In this document: positions 6,584 through 15,121 of the stretch, one piece after another | How positions within the stretch are numbered: the first letter of the stretch is position 1 | How the letters are laid out: the number at the start of each line of letters is the position of its first letter | Assembly: GCA_949128025.1 (NCBI GenBank) | Contig: CASBRD010000156.1 | Location: 1-40,017, forward strand | Reading direction: 5' to 3' | Length of the DNA: 40,017 nucleotides | Source: Oscillatoriales cyanobacterium PMM_0008 | Lineage (GTDB): Bacteria; Cyanobacteriota; Cyanobacteriia; Cyanobacteriales; Aerosakkonemataceae | Translations under genes and position numbers: made by a program | The notes under the pieces: model-generated | Told to the model about the DNA's origin: nothing | Database searches by the model: none | The model's input: the letters and a program-made list of their open reading frames with translations, nothing else

Positions 6584-7969
6584 ATGGACATCCCGGACAT
6601 CCTGAAAGTTGCAGACGAGGTAGTTTTCGTAAAAACAGGAGAACACTTAGACTATCTGCAAGAAGCTATACTGCGGGGTACTCTTCAAGGTCAGAAATAC
6701 TGGAAAATTGCAGAAGAAACTCATGCAAGTGAAGGTCATGTCAGAGATGTTGGTTCAAAACTATGGAAAATATTATCAGAAGGATTGGGAGAAGAGATTA
6801 CTAAAGCGAATTTTAGGGCTAAAATTGATAAGGGGAGTGTTTACCAAAACAACAATGTTTCATCCCCTCTTGTTCACCAGACTATTACAGTTAATAATAA
6901 TGTCAATATCTGTCCAGAAACAGTCCGATCGCCCACATCTCCCTCAAACTCCCAACAAACCTCAAGTCAAACGTACATCGACTTAAGCGACGCACCGGAA
7001 ATCTTCAGATTTTACGATCGCACTCCCCAACTCGCCACCCTCGAAAACTGGATAATATGCGATCGCACTCGCCTCATCGCACTTCTCGGAATTAACGGTA
7101 TCGGCAAAACTACACTTTCATTACGACTAATAGAACAAATCAAAACCCATTTCGATTACATAATCTATCGCAGTCTCCGCTTTTCCCCAACTCTCAATGC
7201 AACTCTCACCAATCTGTTGCAAATCTTCCCTCAACAAGCAGACATCCCCCAAAACATCGAAACGCAAATATCCCAACTTCTCAACTACCTACGCCAATAT
7301 CGCTGTTTGATTATTCTTGATGACGTGCAAATGCTTTTTTGCAGCGGACAACTCGCAGGTCAATATAAAACTGGATATGAAGATTATCAGTTATTTTTCA
7401 AACTAATTGCCGAAGTCAATCACAATAGTTGTTTGTTAATCGATAGTTGGGAGAAACCGAGAGAAGTTGCCAAATTAGAAAGAGGTAATAACTACGTGCA
7501 AACATTAGTTTTATGCAGTTTAGGATTAGCAGCTAAAGAAATACTGAAAGATCGTAAATTATCTGATGAAGAGACTTGGGAAAGTTTGATTGATACCTAT
7601 CAAGGTAATCCTCTGTGGTTAGAGTTGACCGCTAGCACGATTCAAGACTTATTTTGCGGTAGCGTCTCTGACTTTCTGCAATGCGACGAGCCAATTTTAG
7701 ATGAATCTTTGCAAGGGCAATTAGACCAACAGTTTCAGCGTTTAACACAGCAAGAGTTAGCAGTAATGATTCAGTTGGCGAAGGAAAGCGAACTTGTTGC
7801 TTTGCCGGATATTTTAAAGATAGTGCAGTTATCGGTATCGGATTTAGTGAATGCGATGCGATCGCTAGGAATGCGATTACTATTGGATGCAAAAGAGGAG
7901 GATAAGACAACATTTTTTAGTTTGAATACCGTGATGAAAGAGTATGTCAAAAATCGTTATATGAGGTAA
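6584..7969 (+). CDS. STAND/NB-ARC-type NTPase with N-terminal HTH-like domain
   Basis: The 461-residue protein has three parts. Residues 1-80 resemble the helix-turn-helix N-terminal domain common in cyanobacterial STAND proteins (vWA-MoxR-associated type): VVFVKTGEHLDYLQEAILRG and KYWKIAEETHASEGHVRDVG. A linker follows. From ~135 there is an NB-ARC ATPase with Walker A GINGIGKTTL (169-178), Walker B CLIILDDVQ (241-249) and a GNPLWLEL motif like the GxP of NLRs. The last ~90 residues are winged-helix-like. Family members usually carry WD40 or TPR sensor repeats after this point; here the protein stops at YVKNRYMR. It is a minimal or truncated NLR-like protein, plausibly a regulator or defence switch, in a toxin-antitoxin-rich island. 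Confidence 0.78.
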   Translation: MDIPDILKVADEVVFVKTGEHLDYLQEAILRGTLQGQKYWKIAEETHASEGHVRDVGSKLWKILSEGLGEEITKANFRAKIDKGSVYQNNNVSSPLVHQTITVNNNVNICPETVRSPTSPSNSQQTSSQTYIDLSDAPEIFRFYDRTPQLATLENWIICDRTRLIALLGINGIGKTTLSLRLIEQIKTHFDYIIYRSLRFSPTLNATLTNLLQIFPQQADIPQNIETQISQLLNYLRQYRCLIILDDVQMLFCSGQLAGQYKTGYEDYQLFFKLIAEVNHNSCLLIDSWEKPREVAKLERGNNYVQTLVLCSLGLAAKEILKDRKLSDEETWESLIDTYQGNPLWLELTASTIQDLFCGSVSDFLQCDEPILDESLQGQLDQQFQRLTQQELAVMIQLAKESELVALPDILKIVQLSVSDLVNAMRSLGMRLLLDAKEEDKTTFFSLNTVMKEYVKNRYMR

Positions 7970-8057
7970 TTGAGGAGAGAAACATAGTTCGAGGTTAGTA
8001 CAATATTACTTAGATAGCTTAACAAGCCTTCGGCCCCCAAAAAGAGATGTAAAGCTT

Positions 8058-8567
8058 ATGCCGATCGAAACCTCAACAAATGTTTACGGTGATGAAATAG
8101 TTAACGCAACTGAATTAAATCGCCAACCAGGACGTATTCTAGACATCGCATTAGAACGTCCCGTAACCATTACTCGCAACGATCGCTATTTTGCCTTGTT
8201 ACCTCGCGAACAAATGGCTTTTTGGGTGAAAGCAACAACCATTTCTAAAACCGTATTTGAACTGATAAATATTGCTTACCGATTACGCTTGGGAGAGCAA
8301 ATTGACCCCAATCATCTCTATGAATGGCTGAAAGTATTTGACGCTGAGGAGTTAAGCCAACTAATCGCCGAAGTAGAAACTGAGTTTCGTCAAATTGGTT
8401 TAGAAACTGGCGCTATAGATAGGCTTGATGCAGTAATACATGAATGGTACGAGAGTGCTTTAGCAAATTCTAGTCCTGAACTAGCAATTGCTTTCACTGA
8501 TGAAGTTGATGAAGTCTTGCTCACTCAGCCAACTGCTTTTAACACCACTGAATCGGCTCGGTTATGA
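8058..8567 (+). CDS. Phd/YefM-type antitoxin, extended
   Basis: The 169-residue product has a Phd/YefM-like N-terminus: VNATELNRQPGRILDIALER followed by PVTITRNDRYFALLPRE. This matches the fold in which the antitoxin blocks promoter repression of a gene by its own DNA binding. At 169 residues it is about twice the usual length; the extra part is acidic and helical (LYEWLKVFDAEELSQLIAEV). Its TGA overlaps the ATG of the toxin-like gene (ATGA, 8564-8567). The extension may contact the toxin or another protein. The antitoxin role rests on the N-terminal motif and the overlap. Confidence 0.75.
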   Translation: MPIETSTNVYGDEIVNATELNRQPGRILDIALERPVTITRNDRYFALLPREQMAFWVKATTISKTVFELINIAYRLRLGEQIDPNHLYEWLKVFDAEELSQLIAEVETEFRQIGLETGAIDRLDAVIHEWYESALANSSPELAIAFTDEVDEVLLTQPTAFNTTESARL

Positions 8568-8971
8568 TATCATCAGAAGCAACAAATCCAGATGAGTCAG
8601 AGAGTCGGGTGTCGTCAGAGGAACCACTGACAGCACCACCAACTATTGATTCGGAAGCTCAAGAAGCCGCACCAGTCCCTTCATCGCTTTGGCTAGTAGT
8701 AGCTTTAAACCGACGAGTTAATAGAGATTGGGAAGCTTTGATCCAGCGTGCAACTGAAAATTCTCGTCGTTACTATGAAGATTTATCCACTACTCCTATG
8801 GTAAGAAAACCGAAGCGAGTTTTTCCTTTGAAAGGTAAACCTTATCGAGGTGCGTGGGAATATGAGGTAACAAAAGGAGATCGAGTGTTTTATGTCCCTG
8901 ATGAGGAAAAACGTAAAGTTGTCGTTTACTACGCCGGAGTACATCCAAAAACTGCTCCTACTCCTCCATAA
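8564..8971 (+). CDS. RelE/ParE-like toxin candidate
   Basis: The 135-residue product starts with a ~45-residue acidic, Pro/Ser-rich stretch of low complexity. A compact domain follows: WLVVALNRRVNRDWEALIQR, RVFPLKGKPYRGAWEYEVTK and GDRVFYVPDEEKRKVVVYYA. The order of helix, then strands with basic residues, then a Y-E-V...DR..Y.....VVVYY ending is the RelE/ParE pattern. RelE-type members cleave mRNA on the ribosome; ParE-type members poison gyrase. Which applies here cannot be told. The acidic N-terminal extension is unusual, and an internal start near 8680 would give a normal-length toxin. It overlaps the antitoxin by 4 bases. Confidence 0.68.
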   Translation: MISSEATNPDESESRVSSEEPLTAPPTIDSEAQEAAPVPSSLWLVVALNRRVNRDWEALIQRATENSRRYYEDLSTTPMVRKPKRVFPLKGKPYRGAWEYEVTKGDRVFYVPDEEKRKVVVYYAGVHPKTAPTPP

Positions 8972-9068
8972 ACTAAGCACCTTTCTCTCTCCTGTCCCCC
9001 TTCTCCCTCTCCTCTCCTGTCTCCCCTCTCCCTGTCTCTTGTCCTCCCTCTCCCTCTCCTCTCCTGTC

Positions 9069-9094
9069 CCCCCTCTCCGTCAACGGAGAGGGGG
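9069..9094. terminator. Hairpin between convergent genes
   Basis: CCCCCTCTCCG (9069-9079) pairs perfectly with CGGAGAGGGGG (9084-9094) around a TCAA loop. It follows a ~90-bp polypyrimidine tract of CTCTCCTGTCCC-type units. It lies between the convergent toxin and menB genes, so it could end transcription from either side. No clean T-run follows on either strand. Confidence 0.45.
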
Positions 9095-9107
9095 TTAGGG
9101 GGTGAGG

Positions 9108-9941
9108 TCAAGGCAACCAAGGATACTGCTTAAAATCTGGTTCCCTCTTCTCCAAAAACGCCTGTTTCCCCTCTGCACCTTCCTCAGTCATGTAATAAAG
9201 TAAAGTGGCATTTCCAGCCAACTCTTGCAATCCCGCTTGTCCATCGCAATCAGCATTAAAAGCTGCTTTCAAACACCTAATTGCGATCGGACTTTTTTCT
9301 AATATTTCCTTGGCCCATTTAATCCCTTCCTCTTCCAACTGTTCTACAGGCACAATACAATTAACTAAACCCATTTCTAGCGCTTGTTCTGCATTGTATT
9401 GCCGACACAAATACCAAATTTCCCGTGCCTTTTTCTGCCCCACAATTCTAGCTAAATAACTAGCACCAAATCCGCCGTCAAAGCTACCAACTTTCGGCCC
9501 GGTTTGACCGAAAATTGCATTGTCTGCTGCTATTGTCAAATCGCACAAAATATGCAGTACGTGACCGCCACCGATCGCATATCCAGCCACCAACGCGATC
9601 GCCACTTTCGGCATCGATCGAATCAAGCGTTGCAAATCCAGCACATTCAAGCGCGGCACGCCATCTTCACCCACATAGCCAGCATTTCCGCGCACGCTTT
9701 GATCCCCACCAGCACAAAAAGCGTATTTTCCATCCGTGTGCGGCCCAGCGCCAGTAAAAAGTACTACACCGATGCTGGTATCTTCGCGAGCATCGGCAAA
9801 AGCATCGTAAAGTTCAAATACCGTTTTCGGACGAAAAGCATTTCGCTTGTGGGGACGATTGATAGTAATTTTAGCGATACCGTCCGTTTTGTGGTAAAGA
9901 ATATCTTCGTAGGTTTTAGCAGTTTGCCATTCAACTTGCAT
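9108..9941 (-). CDS. menB: 1,4-dihydroxy-2-naphthoyl-CoA synthase
   Basis: MenB cyclises O-succinylbenzoyl-CoA to 1,4-dihydroxy-2-naphthoyl-CoA, a step towards phylloquinone, the secondary electron acceptor of photosystem I. The 277-residue product belongs to the crotonase fold. It shows [55 protein letters not shown] and [15 protein letters not shown], all typical of MenB. The conserved Asp in VGSFDGG and the oxyanion-hole glycines in CAGGDQ and AIGGGH are present. The frame is open to 9980, but I chose the ATG at 9941 because MenB proteins start close to MQVEWQ and this leaves a 17-base gap after the upstream gene. It is probably cotranscribed with that gene. Confidence 0.96.
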   Translation of the reverse strand: MQVEWQTAKTYEDILYHKTDGIAKITINRPHKRNAFRPKTVFELYDAFADAREDTSIGVVLFTGAGPHTDGKYAFCAGGDQSVRGNAGYVGEDGVPRLNVLDLQRLIRSMPKVAIALVAGYAIGGGHVLHILCDLTIAADNAIFGQTGPKVGSFDGGFGASYLARIVGQKKAREIWYLCRQYNAEQALEMGLVNCIVPVEQLEEEGIKWAKEILEKSPIAIRCLKAAFNADCDGQAGLQELAGNATLLYYMTEEGAEGKQAFLEKREPDFKQYPWLP

Positions 9942-9958
9942 AGATCGGCGTGTAGAGG

Positions 9959-10276
9959 TTAAGAATCTTCTATTATCCACTCAGAAGCGCGATCGCCCAA
10001 ATCAATCGAAATGCTAACCGCCTTACCAAGTCGGGGGCGTTCCTTCGTCTGCTGAATATATTCTTGCACCTGTGTTGCACCGCCCCAAGCCTGGATATAA
10101 CTGGCGATCGTATCCAGATGAGCCATATAATCAGCCTCAGAGAGTGGAAAAGACGCCTGTTCCAGATATTTCCACATAATCTGGACAAAAATCTTGCCCT
10201 GAATCCGCCGCACTTGAATATCGTAAGAGCGTCCCCACTTATTTAGTAATATCTGGCGTAAATCTCGTCCTGTCAT
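9959..10276 (-). CDS. DUF3067 family protein
   Basis: The 105-residue product begins [20 protein letters not shown] and continues [20 protein letters not shown], then [20 protein letters not shown]. This is the pattern of the DUF3067 family found in cyanobacteria and plastid-bearing eukaryotes, whose function is not known to me. I chose the internal ATG at 10276 over one four codons upstream (10288) because MTGxxL is the usual beginning. It lies 17 bases upstream of menB and is likely cotranscribed. No membrane segment, signal or metal-binding motif is seen. Confidence 0.75.
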   Translation of the reverse strand: MTGRDLRQILLNKWGRSYDIQVRRIQGKIFVQIMWKYLEQASFPLSEADYMAHLDTIASYIQAWGGATQVQEYIQQTKERPRLGKAVSISIDLGDRASEWIIEDS

Positions 10277-10589
10277 AGCCCAAAACAATTTTAGATTTTA
10301 GATTTTAGATTGGGATTGAGTCTGCCATCTCAAAATGGCCAATTTTGCCGCTCCCCGCTCCCCCGCTCCCCCCTCTGTCCCTCATTCCACGATTGAAATA
10401 CCTAAATTCTCATTATGAGACGGGTGTCAAAAAATGTAATAATACCCCTGTGAAAGTTGTATATCAGTTTCTCAAAACATTTTGGAGACTTTGCCGTGTA
10501 GCGGCGGATTGCACCTTCACAAAGCATGGTGGGAAAAATCTGAGTTTTCACTCAGAATCTTGACAAAGATACACACACAAGCATATTTT
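10277..10589. other. Intergenic region between the DUF3067 gene and petC
   Basis: About 310 bp separate the divergent genes. An ATTTTAG heptamer tract lies at 10292-10313 and a CCCGCTCCCC-type tract near 10350-10372. The stretch at 10430-10589 should carry the petC promoter and leader. The frame of petC stays open to 10482, but these codons do not resemble the Rieske N-terminus. No RNA gene is recognised. Confidence 0.5.
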
Positions 10590-11129
10590 ATGGCTCAAGT
10601 TTCAGGATCGGCAGACGTCCCCGATATGGGGCGTCGTCAGTTTATGAATTTGCTAACTTTTGGCACCATCACGGGAACGGCACTGGGGGCGCTATATCCC
10701 ATTGTCAAATACTTTATCCCCCCATCGACAGGTGGTGGTAGCGGTGGTGTCACCGCCAAAGACGCTCTGGGTAACGACATCATTGTGAGCGAATATCTGA
10801 CCACTCACAGCGTAGGCGATCGCAGCCTCGCCCAAGGACTCAAAGGCGACCCCACCTACATTGTGGTAGACGATAACAAAGCCATTGCAGATTACGGTAT
10901 CAACGCTATCTGCACCCACTTAGGTTGTGTCGTACCTTGGAACGTCGCTGAAAACAAGTTTAAGTGCCCCTGTCACGGTTCTCAGTACGACAAAACGGGC
11001 AAAGTAGTGCGTGGGCCAGCACCCCTGTCCCTGGCACTAGCACACGCCGCTGTGGCAGACGACAAGATTACCCTAACGCCTTGGACTGAAACAGACTTCC
11101 GCACAGGCGAAGCACCCTGGTGGAAATAA
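10590..11129 (+). CDS. petC: Cytochrome b6f Rieske iron-sulfur protein
   Basis: PetC carries the 2Fe-2S cluster of the cytochrome b6f complex and moves electrons from plastoquinol to cytochrome f in the thylakoid membrane. The 179-residue protein begins [21 protein letters not shown] twin-Arg-like [10 protein letters not shown] precedes a single membrane anchor at about 20-43, followed by a glycine-rich hinge (TGGGSGG). The cluster ligands are in CTHLGC (108-113) and CPCHG (126-130): two Cys and two His, with the extra disulfide Cys pair. The length is normal. It is followed 319 bases later by petA on the same strand, the standard petCA order, with an unusual structured spacer. Confidence 0.98.
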   Translation: MAQVSGSADVPDMGRRQFMNLLTFGTITGTALGALYPIVKYFIPPSTGGGSGGVTAKDALGNDIIVSEYLTTHSVGDRSLAQGLKGDPTYIVVDDNKAIADYGINAICTHLGCVVPWNVAENKFKCPCHGSQYDKTGKVVRGPAPLSLALAHAAVADDKITLTPWTETDFRTGEAPWWK

Positions 11130-11448
11130 ATAGTGCTTCGGCTTTAGTGCTGAGTAAGTGATGAGTTATTTAGTTACTCATTCCTTCGCAAGTCTAAAAA
11201 GCTCTTAAAACCTTGGCAAAGCTAACATTACCCCGAAAGGGAGGCTCTTCGGAGCAAGCCGTTATGCGTACATGATTGCGAAGCTTGAGATGGTAATTGT
11301 CCCGTTGAAAGTGCAACACAAAAGTACACCGAGCCCTTGCAATCCCAAGGCGGTAATGGCCACAAAATATTCACGGCGGTTAAAACCGCACGAGTCGCTT
11401 TCCTCTCAGCCCTAAAGGGACTGAGTTTCCCGCTTACCGAGTTTTTTT
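11130..11448. other. petC-petA spacer with a multi-hairpin element
   Basis: The 319-bp gap has no gene. It holds at least five compact hairpins: CCC-GAAA-GGG (11232-11241), GCTC-TTCG-GAGC (11244-11255), CCTTG/CAAGG (11335-11350), GCGGTT/AACCGC (11376-11389), and CTCAGCCC/GGG-A-CTGAG (11405-11425). A T7 run ends at 11448, directly before the petA ATG. GNRA- and UUCG-type loops are typical of folded RNA. It could be a leader RNA, a small RNA or the remnant of an IS605-type element end. No Shine-Dalgarno sequence is visible before petA. Confidence 0.5.
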
Positions 11449-12438
11449 ATGAAAAAAGTTTGTTTAAGGGCGATACGCTTTGGCAGTAAGTGGGCGATTA
11501 CCAAAATAGCACTGCTCGCGATCGCCACATTTGCCCTCTTCTTCGCCAGCGATTTAGCAGTTCCCCAATCGGCTGCTGCCTACCCCTTCTGGGCCCAGGC
11601 AACCGCCCCCGAAACGCCCCGCGAAGCCACCGGAAGGATTGTTTGTGCCAACTGTCACCTAGCAGCTAAACCCACCGAAGTTGAAGTACCCCAATCCGTC
11701 CTCCCCGACACAGTGTTTGAAGCCGTAGTGAAAATTCCCTACGACAACAGCAGCCAACAAGTACTGGGCGATGGTTCCAAAGGCGGCTTAAACGTCGGTG
11801 CCGTCCTGATGTTGCCCCAAGGCTTCAAGATTGCCCCGGAAGACCGCATTCCGGAGGAAATGAAAGAAAAAATCGATGGACTTTATTTCCAAACCTACAA
11901 AGAAGGAGAGGATAACGTCGTCATCATCGGGCCTCTACCGGGCGATCGATATCAGGAAATTGTCTTCCCAGTTCTTTCTCCCAATCCAGAAACTGACAAA
12001 AATGTCCGCTATGGCAAGTACGCCGTTCATGTAGGCGGCAACCGGGGTCGCGGTCAAATTTACCCCACCGGCGATAGAACCAACAATAATATCTATAACG
12101 CTTCCGCGACCGGAACTATTTCTCAGATTGCCAAAGGTGAAGAAGGCGGCTACCAAGTAAGCATTACAACCGATGCTGGCGAAACAGTTGTCGATACTAT
12201 TCTCGCCGGGCCAGAATTGATTGTCTCTCAAGGAGACGCTGTGAAAGCTGGCGACGCCTTGACGATTAACCCCAATGTGGGCGGATTTGGTCAAGCTGAC
12301 ACCGAAATCGTCCTCCAAAGCGCTGCACGGATCAAATGGCTGATGGTATTCTTCACGGGGATCATGCTTTCCCAAGTTCTGCTTGTACTCAAGAAGAAAC
12401 AAGTCGAAAAAGTACAAGCCGCTGAGATGAATTTCTAG
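11449..12438 (+). CDS. petA: Cytochrome f (apocytochrome)
   Basis: PetA is the c-type cytochrome of the b6f complex; it passes electrons from the Rieske protein to plastocyanin or cytochrome c6 in the thylakoid lumen. The 329-residue precursor has a ~44-residue signal peptide (hydrophobic core about 18-33) ending AAA-YPFW. Tyr45, the mature N-terminus, supplies the unusual axial haem ligand. The haem site CANCH is at 66-70. One C-terminal membrane helix (about 295-315, [18 protein letters not shown]) precedes a basic stromal tail. Length and features are normal. The ATG directly follows a T-run with no clear ribosome-binding site. Confidence 0.98.
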   Translation: MKKVCLRAIRFGSKWAITKIALLAIATFALFFASDLAVPQSAAAYPFWAQATAPETPREATGRIVCANCHLAAKPTEVEVPQSVLPDTVFEAVVKIPYDNSSQQVLGDGSKGGLNVGAVLMLPQGFKIAPEDRIPEEMKEKIDGLYFQTYKEGEDNVVIIGPLPGDRYQEIVFPVLSPNPETDKNVRYGKYAVHVGGNRGRGQIYPTGDRTNNNIYNASATGTISQIAKGEEGGYQVSITTDAGETVVDTILAGPELIVSQGDAVKAGDALTINPNVGGFGQADTEIVLQSAARIKWLMVFFTGIMLSQVLLVLKKKQVEKVQAAEMNF

Positions 12439-12477
12439 GTCTGACTTGACACTCGATCGCTAGAATAATCTCTTTTG

Positions 12478-12510
12478 GGACAGGCATCTTGCCTGTCCTT
12501 GTTATTTTTT
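12478..12510 (+). terminator. Rho-independent terminator after petA
   Basis: GGACAGGC (12478-12485) pairs with GCCTGTCC (12491-12498) around an ATCTT loop, followed by TTGTTATTTTTT. It ends 72 bases beyond the petA stop, so it probably closes the petCA transcript. Confidence 0.75.
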
Positions 12511-12627
12511 ACGATCTGATATAGCAACCGATGAGTCAGTTAGGACGTTTTTAATTCCTGAAAGCCTTGATTCTAGCCCCTTCTTCCCCTAGTCCCCAGT
12601 CCAAGTGTCCAAGTGTCCCTAGCTATA

Positions 12628-14217
12628 TCACAAAGGGCGATAAACGCGGTAGTTAATGTTGGGGAAGATATTGTCAATTGTCTCAACTTTTTCCAGCCAA
12701 CCGCTGTCGATTTTGCCCGCACCAATATCATCGTAGAGTTTATTAAAGCGCATCAGGTGCGATCGCGTCCGTCGTACCGCGTAAGGCACCATCGTCCCAG
12801 TCCGCATAATAAACGCCCAATCAGAAGACTGGGCCAGAAGCAATTCTCGCGCCGCCTGGTTAAGCGCACGCCACTCCAATTCATCAGCTGCTTCCTTAAG
12901 CCCCAACTCAATCATCCGCTCTGCCGCTTTGTGCAGGTAGGGATAAATCCAGGAATTAGTATCGTTGAGCCAATACTCGTGAAACCCCTTGAAACCCCAG
13001 CTAGACTGTGCAAGACGCATGACTTGATGCTTGGTGTGCATCTGCATATAGTCTGCCAAGTGAGTCATAGCATAAGTCTTTTGGTCGTGCCAAGTCTTGC
13101 GGAACAGGTACTCCAAGAACCAGGGCCCTTCATACCACCAGTGACCGAACAGCTCAGCATCATAAGGCGAGACAATAATCGGAGGACGCTGCATCACATT
13201 GTAGAGATGCTCGACTTGCTGCACCCGGTTATACATAAAGTTGCCAGCGTGTTCTGTCGCCTTTTGCCTTGCCCAGTAAGGATCGTAGAGAGTTTTATCG
13301 CCCAAACCCAAACCCCGACCAGTGATCTTGTGGTACTTGATCCCAATATTTTTCCGCTGACCGTTGGGCATGATGTAAGGCTTAATATATTCGTATTCCG
13401 CTTCCCAGCCCAAGTCCTTATAAAATTCCCGATATTCAGGGTCACCGGGGTATCCCAGTTGAGAAGACCAAACTTGATGCGCCGATTCGTGATCCCGACC
13501 AAAAGCCGCAATCCCTGACTCAGTAAAGACAGGTGTATAAGTCCCAAACCGGGGGCGGGGGCTACCATAAAGAATCGCATGACCGTCGATGAGGAAATAG
13601 CGCAGACCTGCATCCGCCAGCATTCGTTCTAATCCGTTATAGTAAGCACACTCCGGCAACCAAATCCCTTTGGGAGGGCGTCCAAAGTTCTCTTCGTAGT
13701 GTTCGCAAGCCACTTGGATTTGCGCCCAGACTGCCTGCGGGTACATTTTCATTAGTGGCAGATAGCCGTGGGTAGCGCCGCAGGTGATGATTTCCAGGTT
13801 ATTGCTATCCAGGTATTGCTTGAATGCGCCAATTAAATCGCCGTTATATTGCTGCCAAAACTGACGAGTCTCGTAAAATTCTTTGGCGTAATATTCAGAT
13901 AGGTAGCGCAGATGACCGTTATGGTGATTATGTCCAATTTCGAGTTGGGTCAGCTCTTCCAGTTGGGCCAAGTGCTTATCGTAGCGCTCTTGCAACAGCG
14001 GGTCGCGCAGCATTGACACCAAGGGCGGTGTCAGGCTCATCGTTATTTTGAATTCAATGCCGTCTCGCTTTAATGCCTCGAACATCCGCAGCAAGGGGAT
14101 GTAGGTTTCGGTAATGGCTTCATAAAGCCACTCTTCTTCCAGCACATAGTCACTTTCGGGATGTCGGACGAAGGGCAAGTGGGCATGAAGTACAAGAGCG
14201 AGATAGCCAATAGCCAT
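12628..14217 (-). CDS. Glycoside hydrolase family 57 protein, 1,4-alpha-glucan branching type
   Basis: The 529-residue protein is a GH57 enzyme of the glucan-branching type, which transfers alpha-1,4 segments to make alpha-1,6 branches in glycogen. The N-terminal HAHLPFVRHPE (11-21) is the GH57 start motif. The nucleophile Glu lies in WLPECAYY (Glu189) and the acid/base Asp in SPYDAELFGHWWYEGP (Asp353). The C-terminal domain is rich in aromatic residues (SSWGFKGFHEYWLNDTN). The length matches the family. It is convergent with petA and divergent from the DUF3038 gene. Activity is inferred from the family; a related amylase-type GH57 is less likely. Confidence 0.88.
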   Translation of the reverse strand: MAIGYLALVLHAHLPFVRHPESDYVLEEEWLYEAITETYIPLLRMFEALKRDGIEFKITMSLTPPLVSMLRDPLLQERYDKHLAQLEELTQLEIGHNHHNGHLRYLSEYYAKEFYETRQFWQQYNGDLIGAFKQYLDSNNLEIITCGATHGYLPLMKMYPQAVWAQIQVACEHYEENFGRPPKGIWLPECAYYNGLERMLADAGLRYFLIDGHAILYGSPRPRFGTYTPVFTESGIAAFGRDHESAHQVWSSQLGYPGDPEYREFYKDLGWEAEYEYIKPYIMPNGQRKNIGIKYHKITGRGLGLGDKTLYDPYWARQKATEHAGNFMYNRVQQVEHLYNVMQRPPIIVSPYDAELFGHWWYEGPWFLEYLFRKTWHDQKTYAMTHLADYMQMHTKHQVMRLAQSSWGFKGFHEYWLNDTNSWIYPYLHKAAERMIELGLKEAADELEWRALNQAARELLLAQSSDWAFIMRTGTMVPYAVRRTRSHLMRFNKLYDDIGAGKIDSGWLEKVETIDNIFPNINYRVYRPL

Positions 14218-14447
14218 AATGATTTTGTGGAGGTGAATTAAGGTCTTGAGGAAGCGGGATGAAGAATGGGTTACAGTATTTTAAGATTTTAAGGCGAAAG
14301 CGACAGTATCCAAACGATCGCCGATCGTGGATAAATAGGGTATTGTGCATTTAATTATGGTGGTAAACCTACCCAAAGAAGAGGCTCTCCTGTTTCAGAA
14401 CTTGTAACTGACAGACTAGAGGCTGTCTTCTATTTTATTCTGAAGGT

Positions 14448-15038
14448 ATGCGCTCGAAAGCATCGTCGCCCAAACCAACGGCCAACTGGGAGGATTTAAC
14501 CCTAAATACCTCGCCAGACCCAGTGCAGTTGGACAATATCAAAGCCCAGCTGGATTTAGTTTTGCTAGCTTTAGAAGCATTAGCGGGAATTGGTTCGGAA
14601 GCGATCCTCGCAGCAGCAGCCCATCTGGGTTTGGAGTCAATGGTTGCTGACCGGGTTTCCTTGTGGCGTCTCCGCCAGTCCAGTCCGTTACGAAAAGGAC
14701 AGGGAGGGCGTAAAAAGCTGGATGTAGAGGAAGCGCGATCGCTAGTTCTCATTATCTGCCACTTGACCAAACAGCACCAAGAATTAATCCGTCGCGCTGT
14801 TGCCCTCCTAGAACAACTAACCGAGCAAAACCAAAAACCGCATCAAGCCGCTCTGCTGGGAGATTATATCGATACCTTTAGCAACACCTACCAAGAGCGC
14901 ATGGAAAATGGCGACAGCTGTTCGGCTGAACTTCTGGCTCACCTCGCTCTCAAACTGTTGATCGATCTACTTTTTTACAGCAGTCCCGGCGGTCATCGCC
15001 GTCTTTGGTTAGCACTGCTGGGAAAAACTAAAAAGTAA
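14448..15038 (+). CDS. DUF3038 domain protein
   Basis: The 196-residue product matches the cyanobacterial DUF3038 pattern: LDNIKAQLDLVLLALEALAG, IGSEAILAAAAHLGLE, VADRVSLWRLR and a late DYIDTFSNTYQERM segment. It is soluble and mostly helical with no catalytic motif that I can see. The next gene encodes a DUF4335 protein, and the two families are commonly neighbours in cyanobacteria, which supports both calls. The gap between them is 77 bases and consists mainly of CATTAGT/ATGACC-type repeats. Function is unknown to me. Confidence 0.8.
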   Translation: MRSKASSPKPTANWEDLTLNTSPDPVQLDNIKAQLDLVLLALEALAGIGSEAILAAAAHLGLESMVADRVSLWRLRQSSPLRKGQGGRKKLDVEEARSLVLIICHLTKQHQELIRRAVALLEQLTEQNQKPHQAALLGDYIDTFSNTYQERMENGDSCSAELLAHLALKLLIDLLFYSSPGGHRRLWLALLGKTKK

Positions 15039-15039
15039 T

Positions 15040-15121
15040 TAGTCATCAGTCATTAGTCATTAGTCATTTGTGGGCTCGCAGTGACCAATGATCGATGACC
15101 CATGACCGATGACCAATGACC
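15040..15121. repeat. Tandem heptamer-like repeats between DUF3038 and DUF4335 genes
   Basis: TCATTAGTCAT-type units are followed by CCAATGA/CGATGAC-type units, which run into the start of the DUF4335 gene. Its annotated ATG at 15116 lies inside the repeat, making that start doubtful. Confidence 0.6.

Noticed and set aside
11220-11448. A tRNA or known riboswitch before petA
   Set aside because: No cloverleaf, T-loop motif or riboswitch core that I know could be matched; only unassigned hairpins are seen.
12613-13518. Long + strand frame inside the GH57 gene
   Set aside because: It is the antisense of a clear GH57 enzyme and has no family resemblance.
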